Shown here: piece by piece, positions 7,449 through 15,940 of the stretch
Layout of the letters: every line of letters begins with the position of its first letter
How positions within the stretch are numbered: position 1 is the stretch's first letter
Assembly: GCF_017312485.1 (NCBI RefSeq)
Contig: NZ_BMBA01000001.1
Location: 1,130,396-1,194,395, forward strand
DNA from: Clostridium zeae
GTDB taxonomy: Bacteria > Bacillota > Clostridia > Clostridiales > Clostridiaceae
Direction: 5' to 3'
Length of the DNA stretch: 64,000 nt
Notes under the pieces: generated by a model
What the model saw: only the letters and a program-made list of their open reading frames with translations
Told to the model about the DNA's origin: nothing
The model's database searches: none
Translations under genes and position numbers: made by a program

Positions 7449-8807
7449 TTATTTCTTATTAGCTTTTTCTGTTTGCCATGATTCCTTTACTGTCTTTACT
7501 ACGTCATCCCAAGATCTATTACCTTGGCTATATTCTAACAATGCATCACCAAAAGCATTCTTAAAATTTTCACTTGGGAAGGCCGCAAATGTCCAAGCTA
7601 CGTTGTTTCCACCTTTGCTGTTCCAGCTTAAAACTTCCTTCGCTAATGGATCTGATGGTTTTTCACTATCACTGAAGGTATTAAATGGAGCTATAAATCC
7701 TAAATCCTTTGTTACATACTTTTTACCTGTGTCACTTGAGAATAGCCATTCAAGGAATGCAATTGATTCATTTTGTTTTTCTTTTGAAACCTTACTGTTA
7801 ATTGCAAAGAAGTTTTCGGTACCTATGCATAAGCCTTGCTTTTCTTCGCCAGCTACACCTGTATATATTGGCATGAATTTGATATCAGATTCTTGTACCT
7901 TATTTCCGCTAACACCCTTTATTTGATTCCAAGCCCAGTTACCATTTTGAACCATCGCTGCATTACCAAGGGCAAAATCAGCCATTGAATCATCCACAGA
8001 CTTACTTCCTAATAATTTTTTATCTGTGCATGAGTTATTAATATATAGGTCAAAGATATTTTTATAATTATTTGCATATTTGAAGTCAATTTTATCTGCT
8101 GCAAGACCTGCTAAAATCGTATTGTCATATTTAGTATTTTCTTTAAATTCATAATAGAAAGGTAGATTTGCTAAATGAGTCTGCCATCTCCATTGTTCTC
8201 CTGATTTTAATGAAGTTGATGCAAACACACCTTTTATACCAAGTTGATCTTTATGCTTAGTCATATCTTCAACAACTTTCTTCAAAGTATCATAATTAGT
8301 TATTTCAGTTGTAGAATTTATTGATACAGCTTTATCAGTAAGTGCAAAATATTTTTTCATAATCGCTTCGTTATAAATTATGCCATAACCTTCTATTGCA
8401 TATGGAATACCATAAACTCCGTCACCACTCTTTACTGCTAAAGATTTATCTGTTAAATAACTATAAAGTTTTGTATCCTTTAAATCTAAAGTATAATCCT
8501 TCCAGCTTTGATATCCTACAGGACCATTTATCTGGAATATTGTTGGTGCATCGGATTTTGCTATCTCTGATTTCAAAGTTGTTTCATAAGTACCACTTGC
8601 TGCTGTAACAACTTTAACCTTAACACCTTTTTCTTTTTCATAATCCTTTGCTATATTGTCATATACTTGAGCAATTTCAGGTTTGAAATTTAAGAAATAA
8701 ATTTCTTTTGTTGCTGATGTTGATGTTTTACCACTGTTTCCACACCCTGCGAATAAAGTAGACCCCATAGCCACACACATTACAAGACCTAGTAACTTCT
8801 TTTTCAT
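7449..8807 (-). CDS. malE: Maltodextrin-binding lipoprotein (solute-binding protein)
   Basis: 452 residues from MKKKLLGLVMC, chosen because GAGAGGA lies 7 bases upstream and a lipoprotein signal peptide follows at once. The lipobox LFAGC gives a lipidated Cys at the start of the mature protein, anchoring it outside the membrane. The rest is a family-1 extracellular sugar-binding protein (for example ADFALGNAAMVQNGNWAW and AFLEWLFSSDTGKKYV). Sugar specificity is inferred from the malFGQ neighbours. It is the first gene of the leftward maltodextrin set, with a promoter and LacI-like operator upstream. An in-frame extension 41 codons upstream lacks a signal peptide and is not used. Confidence 0.9.
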   Translation of the reverse strand: MKKKLLGLVMCVAMGSTLFAGCGNSGKTSTSATKEIYFLNFKPEIAQVYDNIAKDYEKEKGVKVKVVTAASGTYETTLKSEIAKSDAPTIFQINGPVGYQSWKDYTLDLKDTKLYSYLTDKSLAVKSGDGVYGIPYAIEGYGIIYNEAIMKKYFALTDKAVSINSTTEITNYDTLKKVVEDMTKHKDQLGIKGVFASTSLKSGEQWRWQTHLANLPFYYEFKENTKYDNTILAGLAADKIDFKYANNYKNIFDLYINNSCTDKKLLGSKSVDDSMADFALGNAAMVQNGNWAWNQIKGVSGNKVQESDIKFMPIYTGVAGEEKQGLCIGTENFFAINSKVSKEKQNESIAFLEWLFSSDTGKKYVTKDLGFIAPFNTFSDSEKPSDPLAKEVLSWNSKGGNNVAWTFAAFPSENFKNAFGDALLEYSQGNRSWDDVVKTVKESWQTEKANKK

Positions 8808-8880
8808 AATAATTTCCTCTCCCCTATAATTATTTGTAAAGTCATCATCAATATCTATTGATGAATAAATAATTAACCAT

Positions 8881-8949
8881 TGGTATCGTTGTCGGTACCG
8901 TTTCCAATTATTACAAATTAAATATAGCATGTTTTAAATACGTTTACAA
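8881..8949 (-). promoter_or_regulatory. malE promoter with LacI-type operator
   Basis: On the minus strand: TTGTAA (8944-8949), 17-base spacer, TATATT (8921-8926). About 20 bases downstream is the palindrome CGGTACCG (8893-8900) within a longer imperfect repeat GGTATCG/CGGTACC. That is a plausible repressor site for the adjacent LacI-family regulator. Confidence 0.6.
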
Positions 8950-9183
8950 CCATATTTTGGTAATTATTTTCTTCTATTTTTTTCACTTTTAATTCAATTT
9001 CCGAAATATTATAGCTATTTTTTTTATTCAGATCACATAATTTGATATTATGCGGTACTAGAAATAAAAATTTGGCAGTTAAGTGAGTTTCATTTTTTAC
9101 TTTATAACTTAAAAAAACTGTAAATCTATTAAAATTCCTAAATTTTTATAGTTTGAGAACTTTATATTTTCCTATATAAAAAT

Positions 9184-9207
9184 AAAAGAAGCACTTACGC
9201 TTCTTTT
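9184..9207. terminator. Small hairpin between malE promoter region and nitroreductase
   Basis: AAAAGAAGC, 6-base loop, GCTTCTTTT: a perfect 9-bp stem with A/T arms, able to act in either direction. Confidence 0.5.
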
Positions 9208-9216
9208 ACTATTAGT

Positions 9217-9292
9217 CTATGTTTAATAATATTGTTGAAACTAAGTAGTCATGCAGGAGACACTATATGAACGAGCTATTTTTACAATCTAT
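9217..9292. mobile_element. MITE-like element, one-end fragment (copy B)
   Basis: TATGTTTAATAATATT then GTTGAAACTAAGTAGTCATG and CACTATATGAACGAGCTATT match one end of copies A and C including the outer flank. The rest of the element is missing, so this is a solo end. Confidence 0.6.
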
Positions 9293-9324
9293 TTAAATTG
9301 AAACTGTTCAAGATATATTTAAAT

Positions 9325-9362
9325 AAAAAAATAGCTATCAACTTAAAATTTTGATAGCTATA
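9325..9362 (-). terminator. Terminator of the nitroreductase gene
   Basis: ATAGCTATCAA/TTGATAGCTAT 11-bp stem followed on the minus strand by TTTTTTTA, 32 bases after the stop codon at 9395. Confidence 0.8.
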
Positions 9363-9394
9363 AAATATTTTTATAAAACTTATAAAGGTTAACT

Positions 9395-10141
9395 TTACTT
9401 ATTTCTAAACTTTTCAAGGTAACTTGATGCAGATCTATTCATCTCATTAGCAAATTCAGACATATACTTTCTTTTGCAGAAAGCTTGAACTTGCTCTATT
9501 ATATTCTTAGCCTTTATTCCAGAATCCTCATTCTTTGCTTTATGCATTTCCATATGTTCTTCCTCAGAAAGTCTATGATATTTATTCTCAGAAACTATAT
9601 ATTGCTTCTCAAACCTCACTGGTTTCTTTCTATTTTTTTGAGCATCAACAGGATAGCCGTAAACTAACATGCAAGCTGGTATAACAAAATCAGGTAATTC
9701 TAATATTTCTGTAATCTGCTCACAGTTTTCAATTATATCACCAATATAGCAAGACCCTACTCCTACTGACTGGGCTGCAATCACTGTATTTTGCGCTGCT
9801 ATCATTGCATCTGCCATGGCTAGTAGAATATCTCCTTCTCCCGGTTTTCTAGGTTTGCAATCTGTATAAACAAATGAATCATACCATCTTTGATAATCAG
9901 CAAGAAATATCACTACCATTGGAGCATTAGCAATAAAAGGTTGGTTGTCACAAAGTACTGACAGTCTTTCTTTTAGTGTTTTATCAGTTATATCTATTAT
10001 GCTATAAAGCATCATTGCCCCTGCAGTCGGAGCTTCAAAAGCGGCCTGCAATATTTCCTTCTTAATATCATCTTCAATTTTTCTGTCTTCAAATACCCTC
10101 ATTGATTTTCTTGTTTTTATTTGTTCTAAAACTTCATTCAT
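9395..10141 (-). CDS. Nitroreductase family protein
   Basis: 248 residues. The N-terminal TRKSMRVFEDRKI and the segment FEAPTAGAMMLYSIIDI are the FMN-binding start of the nitroreductase fold; AAQSVGVGSCYIGDI and VIPACMLVYGYP are its C-terminal FMN-binding landmarks. These flavoenzymes reduce nitro compounds, quinones or flavins with NAD(P)H. A tail of about 50 residues after YGYPV is rich in charged residues and longer than in minimal members. It stands alone with its own terminator. Substrate cannot be assigned. The second nitroreductase at 11719 is only distantly similar. Confidence 0.85.
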   Translation of the reverse strand: MNEVLEQIKTRKSMRVFEDRKIEDDIKKEILQAAFEAPTAGAMMLYSIIDITDKTLKERLSVLCDNQPFIANAPMVVIFLADYQRWYDSFVYTDCKPRKPGEGDILLAMADAMIAAQNTVIAAQSVGVGSCYIGDIIENCEQITEILELPDFVIPACMLVYGYPVDAQKNRKKPVRFEKQYIVSENKYHRLSEEEHMEMHKAKNEDSGIKAKNIIEQVQAFCKRKYMSEFANEMNRSASSYLEKFRNK

Positions 10142-10653
10142 CTCATCTTTTCTCCCCTATTTTATTTAATTTTCTTATATGTACATGGATGTAACACTTC
10201 ATAATAAAATTTATATTTTCAAATTTTCCTCTCATAACCCAGAGTAGTTTTAAAAATAAGCCTCAGATTAAAGTATTTCATCTTTATATACTTAAATCTA
10301 TACTTATTGAAAAATCACCGCATCAAAGAATTCCCATACTTATCTAAATTAATATAGTCCTATTATATATCAAAACCACGGCCTAATATCTATATATTAG
10401 TTATTTCATTTATTAATTTATATATCTACCAAACAATTCCACTTAGTTCAAGTAGGATATTAAGCATAATCTATAAATGAAAATCATATTTATCAAGGTA
10501 TAGCAAATTTACAGCTTCAATATGCATATTATATATAGTATATAACGCGCTTTACCTTTTAATTATCTCATAAATTATCGGACAAGCATTAAACCTATCC
10601 TATTTTTAGGTGATTACTTATTGGAGCTTTACGTTTTTAAAGGAGGATGTTAG
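10142..10653. other. 512-bp intergenic region with degenerate inverted repeat
   Basis: Divergent spacer between the nitroreductase and the ZIP transporter gene. GATGTAACACTT (10191-10202) and AAGTATTTCATC (10271-10282) form an imperfect 12-base inverted repeat (three mismatches). The left arm is identical to one beside the Y RNA at 17485. No riboswitch or small gene was recognised. Confidence 0.4.
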
Positions 10654-11448
10654 ATGAATAACGTACTATTTGCCTTTGGATTAAGTCTTTTGGCAGGTTT
10701 ATCAACAGGCATAGGAAGCACTTTGGCTTTTTTCACAAAAAAGACAAACACTAAATTTCTTTCATTAAGTCTTGGCTTCTCAGCAGGGGTTATGATTTAC
10801 GTTTCCCTTGTTGAGATTTTTGTAAATGCAAAAGATTCTTTAACAGCTGAACTTGGAGTAAGAAATGGCTCTTGGCTTACAGTGATCTCTTTCTTCTGTG
10901 GTATTCTTCTCATATACCTAATTGACACTTTTATTCCAAGTGAAGAAAGTTCTACCGCTACATACAGCCTTAAGTTTAGCAATGGCTATTCTGATGTAAA
11001 ATTACTTAGAATAGGAGTATTAACTGCACTTGCTATTGCGATTCATAACTTTCCAGAGGGAATTGCAACATTTATTTCTGCAATACACAGTCCATCTATA
11101 GCAGTTCCAATTGCTATTGCTATTGCCATTCACAATATACCTGAAGGTATTTCAGTATCAGTTCCAATCTATTATGCAACCGGCGACAGAAAAAAAGCCT
11201 TTCTTTACTCTTTCTTTTCAGGCCTTTCCGAACCTTTAGGTGCAATAATTGGATATCTAATACTTATGCCTTTTATAAATAATCTTACCTTTGGTATCAT
11301 ATTTGCAGCAGTAGCTGGAATTATGGTATTTATATCTTTGAATGAATTAATTCCAGCAGCAAGGGACTACGGCGATCAAAATCTCTACATATACGGCCTT
11401 ATCTCAGGAATGGCTGTAATGGCTGTTAGTTTACTGTTATTTTTATAA
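10654..11448 (+). CDS. zupT: ZIP-family metal transporter, ZupT type
   Basis: 264 residues with about eight predicted membrane segments. Two hallmark metal-site motifs are present: HNFPEGIATF at 131-140 and HNIPEGISVSV at 160-170, which supply the binuclear metal site in transmembrane helices 4 and 5. ZupT proteins import zinc and other divalent metals such as iron, manganese or cobalt. The start ATG follows AAAGGAGG. The gene is monocistronic as far as can be seen. The metal actually transported and its regulator cannot be read from the sequence. Confidence 0.92.
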   Translation: MNNVLFAFGLSLLAGLSTGIGSTLAFFTKKTNTKFLSLSLGFSAGVMIYVSLVEIFVNAKDSLTAELGVRNGSWLTVISFFCGILLIYLIDTFIPSEESSTATYSLKFSNGYSDVKLLRIGVLTALAIAIHNFPEGIATFISAIHSPSIAVPIAIAIAIHNIPEGISVSVPIYYATGDRKKAFLYSFFSGLSEPLGAIIGYLILMPFINNLTFGIIFAAVAGIMVFISLNELIPAARDYGDQNLYIYGLISGMAVMAVSLLLFL

Positions 11449-11718
11449 CAAGTCCTTAGTTAAATTATAATATTTTAAGACTGTATTCTATAAATTAATA
11501 AATTGAGTCAACTGAAATTTTAATTCTTCCAAAATCATTAAATTACTACCAATTAGCTATCTAAAATAGTAGATAATATGCTATGTCAAACAAAAAATAT
11601 AATACCAACCATACTTACTGTAAAGTTAGTAAATAACAAATATGTGCATACTTACTTTTTCCAATATCATCATATATAATTTTTAAATAGATACTTTATA
11701 TTATGAGGAGGTACTTTT

Positions 11719-12237
11719 ATGAGTTTTATTGAACTTGCTAAAGAAAGATATTCAGTAAGAAATTTTGATTCTAGAAAAATAGAAAAGGCTAAATTAGATT
11801 TGATATTAGAAGCAGGTAGAATAGCCCCTACTGCAGCTAACCTTCAACCTCAAAGAATTTTGGTGGTTGAAAGTGATGAAGCTGTTGCTAAGTTAAAAGA
11901 TTGTACTATCTATTCTTTCAATGCTCCTATGGCACTAATAGTATGCGCTGATAAAAACGAGGCTTGGAAGCGTAAATATGATGAAAAAATTCATACTGAC
12001 ATAGATGGTAGTATTGTTGCAACTCATATGATGCTTCAAGCTGCTGAACTTGGGTTAGGTACAACATGGGTTGGTCACTTTGATCCCGAGGCTGTTGTAA
12101 AAGCCTTCAATATCCCAGAAAATCTTGTTCCTGTGTGCATCTTCCCATTAGGATATCCAAGTAAGGATTCAAAACCAAATCCTAATCATGAAAAAAGAAA
12201 AGATATTTCTGAGACTGTTTTTTACAATGAATTTTAA
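11719..12237 (+). CDS. Nitroreductase family protein (short form)
   Basis: 172 residues, a compact single-domain nitroreductase. RYSVRNFDSRKIE at the N-terminus and RIAPTAANLQPQRILVV form the FMN site; AAELGLGTTWVGHFDPEAV and VCIFPLGYPSKDSKPNP close the fold. Ribosome site GAGGAGG is well placed. It probably reduces quinones, flavins or nitroaromatics with NAD(P)H; substrate unknown. It is followed by a strong convergent hairpin shared with the WYL gene on the other strand. Confidence 0.88.
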   Translation: MSFIELAKERYSVRNFDSRKIEKAKLDLILEAGRIAPTAANLQPQRILVVESDEAVAKLKDCTIYSFNAPMALIVCADKNEAWKRKYDEKIHTDIDGSIVATHMMLQAAELGLGTTWVGHFDPEAVVKAFNIPENLVPVCIFPLGYPSKDSKPNPNHEKRKDISETVFYNEF

Positions 12238-12302
12238 TACGGTAAAATTCCAAGTATTAGTATATAGCTAAAAATTTATATTCCTATAAAATCAAGATAA
12301 GA

Positions 12303-12345
12303 ATTAGGAGGATATGGTCTATTTTAGCAACCATATCCTCCTAAT
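12303..12345. terminator. Perfect 16-bp hairpin between convergent genes
   Basis: ATTAGGAGGATATGGT/ACCATATCCTCCTAAT around an 11-base loop. It serves the rightward nitroreductase and the leftward WYL gene; the WYL stop codon (12341-12343) lies inside one arm. Confidence 0.8.
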
Positions 12346-13348
12346 CTATTTCTAAAGCCCTTTTTACTAAATCTATAATCTTTTCTCTTATTCTAATAGG
12401 TTCAACCACCTTTACATGAGGTCCAAGACTTAATATTCTTCTTATAACTTCAGTTTCTTCAAAGGTGTAATAATACAGTTTTACTTCATACTTTCCTTCT
12501 CCAATTATCCTTGTATATCTTTCGTAAGAAGAGAAGCTCATAAAACATCTCTCCATTGCAAACTTTTCATCTATCAACTCTAGTACAATGGGCTCTTTAC
12601 AATATTTTGTATCTTTTATAACTGCATAAATTTCCTTCTTAGAAAGCTTACACAAGGTATCCTCTTTTAGCTCTATATTGAACATGGTATGAAGATTTAC
12701 CATAATAGATCTATTTTCTTCAATATAATACATAGAAACTCTTAAAACTTCATCTTTTGTTGAGTACTCTATTTTTAGAGGCAAGCCTCTTACAGCCTTA
12801 TATTGTCTTGAAAATTTGTCTACATTATCATAAATTATTTCTCTCTCTTCTTTTATAGCTTGAAGTATCTTATAGAAATTTTTATAGTAAGCATCCTCTT
12901 GAACTACCTTTAAATTACTTACTGTATTTGTCTTTTCTATAATGCTACTTATATTATTTCCCTTTACGTCTTTTAGTGCCTGCTCTAACTTTAATACTAT
13001 ATCCTCACCTATAAGCCTCTTTAATATTGAGTCCTTTAATAGCTCCTTAATCCACTGCTTCTCTACAGTAGTAAATCTTATTGGAACAGGTGCTTTCGTA
13101 TCTACAGAAAGTAATGGATAAAACTTTCCTTCTTCATTCCTAATTAGATTTAGGTTATCTTCTTCATCATATTTATTCAACATGAGGCCCTGAAAAGTTT
13201 TAAAATCTTTACCAATAACCTTTTCCTCATATTCACCTTCATCTATTATAATCTTTATGTCTTCTTCACATAAACCGTCATTGCATAAATTCAATATTTT
13301 TAATACTAATGAGAAATATCTATTTTTACTTTCATGAAATAACTCCAT
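12341..13348 (-). CDS. WYL-domain protein, second of tandem pair
   Basis: 335 residues. A divergent N-terminal helical region (FHESKNRYFSLVLKILNLC) resembles the winged-helix part of WYL regulators; the central segment AIKEEREIIYDNVDKFSRQY and KAVRGLPLKIEYSTKDEVLR fits the Sm-fold WYL domain, and the C-terminal ETEVIRRILSLGPHVKVVEP fits the WYL C-terminal extension. It overlaps the preceding WYL gene by 17 bp, so the two are translationally coupled, like other paired WYL regulators such as PafBC. Such proteins control DNA- or RNA-damage genes in response to nucleic-acid ligands. Here they lie directly downstream of the Ro60-RtcB operon. The regulatory link is an inference. Confidence 0.8.
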   Translation of the reverse strand: MELFHESKNRYFSLVLKILNLCNDGLCEEDIKIIIDEGEYEEKVIGKDFKTFQGLMLNKYDEEDNLNLIRNEEGKFYPLLSVDTKAPVPIRFTTVEKQWIKELLKDSILKRLIGEDIVLKLEQALKDVKGNNISSIIEKTNTVSNLKVVQEDAYYKNFYKILQAIKEEREIIYDNVDKFSRQYKAVRGLPLKIEYSTKDEVLRVSMYYIEENRSIMVNLHTMFNIELKEDTLCKLSKKEIYAVIKDTKYCKEPIVLELIDEKFAMERCFMSFSSYERYTRIIGEGKYEVKLYYYTFEETEVIRRILSLGPHVKVVEPIRIREKIIDLVKRALEID

Positions 13349-14615
13349 AAAGCTTTAGCATCTCCTTCCAGTCTTTTTTAATCTTTCTCCTAAGCTGTAT
13401 TGGGGATTTAATTATTATATATGATGAATATTCTCTAATCCATGGACACATCTCATATGCATCATTAACTAAAGTTGTAAATTCATATACTCCTCCATGA
13501 ATATCCATAGTGTAATTTTTAAGTTCATTTTTTATCTTTTCAACTATATAGACATCTTCTTTCTTACCTATAACCACTGAAAACTCAACCTTCTCACAAG
13601 GAGAATCTCCATTCAAATGTACTGCTGACCAGCTATTACCCATTGACTTATGGTACAACACATCTAAGTTAATATCTTCAAGTTCTTCTTTTACAGCCTT
13701 AAGATTATAAACTCTATCCAGTCTTGCATTTACGCATTTTTTACCTTTTGTAAAAGCCACTATATAAAATCTTCCATACTTCACATCATACCTAATCTTA
13801 TACGGAGTAAGATTTCCCAGTTTTTGTGTATTGCGCCTCCTAGAAATAGAGTCATAGTTTATACTCTTTTTTTCATTAATAGCTGTAACTATCTCCCATA
13901 ATATCTCCTCTTCAACTACAGGATGAAAATGAAGATTTTTATACTGAAAAGCTTCTTTAAAATCTATTTTTATGTCTCTTTCAAATTTCATATAGTTCTT
14001 AAGAGTTTCTTCAAAATAATGTCCTGCTACCATTGGGAAAGCAATATTTTTATAAAGATTTACAATATATAAGAGGTGCTCCAACTCCTGATTTGATAAA
14101 GTATTTAGTATGTCGTCAGAAACTTCATAGTTCTTTACTCTCCCAGTTTTACTCATCTTAAGTAATCCAAGTTCACTTTCCATCTCTTTAAGTTTTCTTT
14201 CTATGGTTTTGCTAGAAATGCTATCTGGGTTAAAGCTTGTTTCCTTAACTAAAACGTCTTCAATTTTTGAAAGTGATAAGGCTTTTTTCTTTGAATTAAG
14301 AATTAACAATATATAAAAGTACAATACTAAATCAATCTTTGTAAAGCTCTTATTATAGTAGGTGTTAACTAAAAAATTACTTGGATTAGAAAGAGAATCG
14401 TAACTTAGATTTAATAGCTTATTCCTGCCATCCTTATCTACCTTTATTAAATCTTTTTCAAGATACTGCTGTATCCTTCTCATCTCGTAGCTTATCTTTC
14501 TAGAACTCAAAGAAGTTTTATCCTCTAAGGCTTCTCTTGAAAAACATCCGTATAAAAAAACATCTCTTAATATCCATCTAATATTATTATAGTGCTTAAT
14601 AAAGTCACTAAACAT
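13332..14615 (-). CDS. WYL-domain transcriptional regulator, first of tandem pair
   Basis: 427 residues from MFSDFIKHYNNIRWILRD, chosen because GGGGGTG lies 6 bases upstream; an in-frame ATG 17 codons earlier lacks a site. An N-terminal winged helix-turn-helix (LEDKTSLSSRKISYEMRRIQ) and a second DNA-binding-like segment (SKTIERKLKEMESELGLLK) precede a WYL domain with YDSISRRRNTQKLGNLTPYK and GRFYIVAFTKGKKCVNARLD. WYL domains bind single-stranded nucleic acid or nucleotides in characterised members. A promoter-like TTGTGG, 17 bases, TAATAT overlaps the terminator of rtcB, so this pair is probably transcribed separately. It is the best candidate regulator of the RNA-repair genes. Confidence 0.85.
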   Translation of the reverse strand: MFSDFIKHYNNIRWILRDVFLYGCFSREALEDKTSLSSRKISYEMRRIQQYLEKDLIKVDKDGRNKLLNLSYDSLSNPSNFLVNTYYNKSFTKIDLVLYFYILLILNSKKKALSLSKIEDVLVKETSFNPDSISSKTIERKLKEMESELGLLKMSKTGRVKNYEVSDDILNTLSNQELEHLLYIVNLYKNIAFPMVAGHYFEETLKNYMKFERDIKIDFKEAFQYKNLHFHPVVEEEILWEIVTAINEKKSINYDSISRRRNTQKLGNLTPYKIRYDVKYGRFYIVAFTKGKKCVNARLDRVYNLKAVKEELEDINLDVLYHKSMGNSWSAVHLNGDSPCEKVEFSVVIGKKEDVYIVEKIKNELKNYTMDIHGGVYEFTTLVNDAYEMCPWIREYSSYIIIKSPIQLRRKIKKDWKEMLKLYGVIS

Positions 14616-14664
14616 TTTAACACCCCCTATATAACTTATATTATCATAGCACCTGTCATTCCAC

Positions 14665-14696
14665 AAAAAACTGACTACTTATAAAAAAGCAGTCAG
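14665..14696 (-). terminator. Terminator of the Ro60-rtcB operon
   Basis: CTGACT...AGTCAG stem with extra CTT/AAG pairing and a TTTTTT run on the minus strand, about 25 bases after the rtcB stop codon. Confidence 0.75.
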
Positions 14697-14719
14697 AGGA
14701 TTAAAAAAAGTAAATTCAT

Positions 14720-15940
14720 TTAATTTGCCTTAAAATTATAAATTGGTTTAATTATTTTAATATCTTCTGCAGTTTCATTAATGTTAGCTAGAATTTCTTC
14801 TATTGGTTTATAAACCATAGGTGCCTCATCAATGGTAGCTTCATTTACTGAAGTTGTAAATATTCCTGACATAGAAGCTTTATACTCCTCTAAGGATACA
14901 GTTTCTTTTGCCTTAGTTCTGCTCATAAGCCTACCAGCTCCATGTGGTGCAGAATAGTTCCAGTCTTCGTTACCTTTTCCCCTGCAAAGTATGCTTCCAT
15001 CTCTCATATTTATAGGAATCAATAGCTGTTCACCTTTGTATGCTGCTATGCTGCCTTTTCTTATGATATTGTCCTTAAAATTTATATAGTTATGAGTTGT
15101 GTGAAAGAAGTTATAACTATTTAGATCCCTACCAAACATCCTATTAAGTATTATAGAAGCCATAGTCTCTCTATTAAGCACTGCATATTCTTGACATATT
15201 TCCATATCCTTTAGGTAAAACTCTCTATATTTTCCTGATAAAAAACAAAGTTGTCTTGGATATTTAGGCTGAAGTTCATCATATTTTTCCTTCAACTTTT
15301 TAAGTTCTTTTTCAATTTCTTTTCTTTTTCCTTGAGACTTATATTCCTTAATCAATGCTTCTTTTTCTTCAAAGAAGCTCTCTTTTCCGCTGCAAATATC
15401 TATTGCTAAGCTCTGATAATATTCAGCAACTTGCTTTCCTAAGTTTCTGCTTCCTGAATGAATAACTAAATAATGATTCCCATCTTCGTCTTTGTCAACT
15501 TCTATAAAGTGATTTCCACCACCTAAGGTTCCTATACTTCTTTCAATTCTTTTACTATTATTAAGTGCTCTGTTACACTCTAATTCCGCAAGCCTTTTAA
15601 ATCTCACTATTCTACCTTCATGTGTTGACATTCCTGATGGAACATATTTATTTATTACTTCATCTAGTAGCTCTAAATCTATTTCATCTTTGCCGAGCTC
15701 CACAGTAAGCATTCCACATCCTATATCTACACCTACAATATTAGGTATAACCTTATCCCCTAAGTCAGCTGTAAAACCTATAACACATCCTGCGCCTGCA
15801 TGTGTATCTGGCATTATTCTAACCTTACATCCTTCAGTAAAACTTTGATTACATAAATTATATATCTGATTTAGCGCCTCTTCCTCAATATTGTCTGTAA
15901 AAATCTTAGCCCCGCTATATTTACCCTGTACTTCTATCAT
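14720..15940 (-). CDS. rtcB: RNA ligase RtcB family
   Basis: 406 residues, full-length for bacterial RtcB. It seals RNA ends carrying 2',3'-cyclic phosphate or 3'-phosphate to 5'-OH ends, using GTP and Mn2+. Landmarks: the metal Cys in GVDIGCGMLTV (C75), GGGNHFIEV (140-148), HSGSRNLG (161-168) and the guanylylated His in SAPHGAGRLMSR (H333). A charged, helix-prone insertion spans about 190-225. It overlaps the end of the Ro60 gene by 20 bp and has its own GGGGAG site, so the two are co-translated. The window has no RtcA cyclase and no archease. Context indicates repair of nuclease-cut tRNA or other structured RNA. Confidence 0.95.
   Translation of the reverse strand: MIEVQGKYSGAKIFTDNIEEEALNQIYNLCNQSFTEGCKVRIMPDTHAGAGCVIGFTADLGDKVIPNIVGVDIGCGMLTVELGKDEIDLELLDEVINKYVPSGMSTHEGRIVRFKRLAELECNRALNNSKRIERSIGTLGGGNHFIEVDKDEDGNHYLVIHSGSRNLGKQVAEYYQSLAIDICSGKESFFEEKEALIKEYKSQGKRKEIEKELKKLKEKYDELQPKYPRQLCFLSGKYREFYLKDMEICQEYAVLNRETMASIILNRMFGRDLNSYNFFHTTHNYINFKDNIIRKGSIAAYKGEQLLIPINMRDGSILCRGKGNEDWNYSAPHGAGRLMSRTKAKETVSLEEYKASMSGIFTTSVNEATIDEAPMVYKPIEEILANINETAEDIKIIKPIYNFKAN

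Noticed and set aside
7290-7481. 63-codon rightward reading frame between malE and malF
   Set aside because: It lies almost entirely inside MITE copy A, has no ribosome site and follows the inverted-repeat sequence; the tail overlaps malE in antisense.
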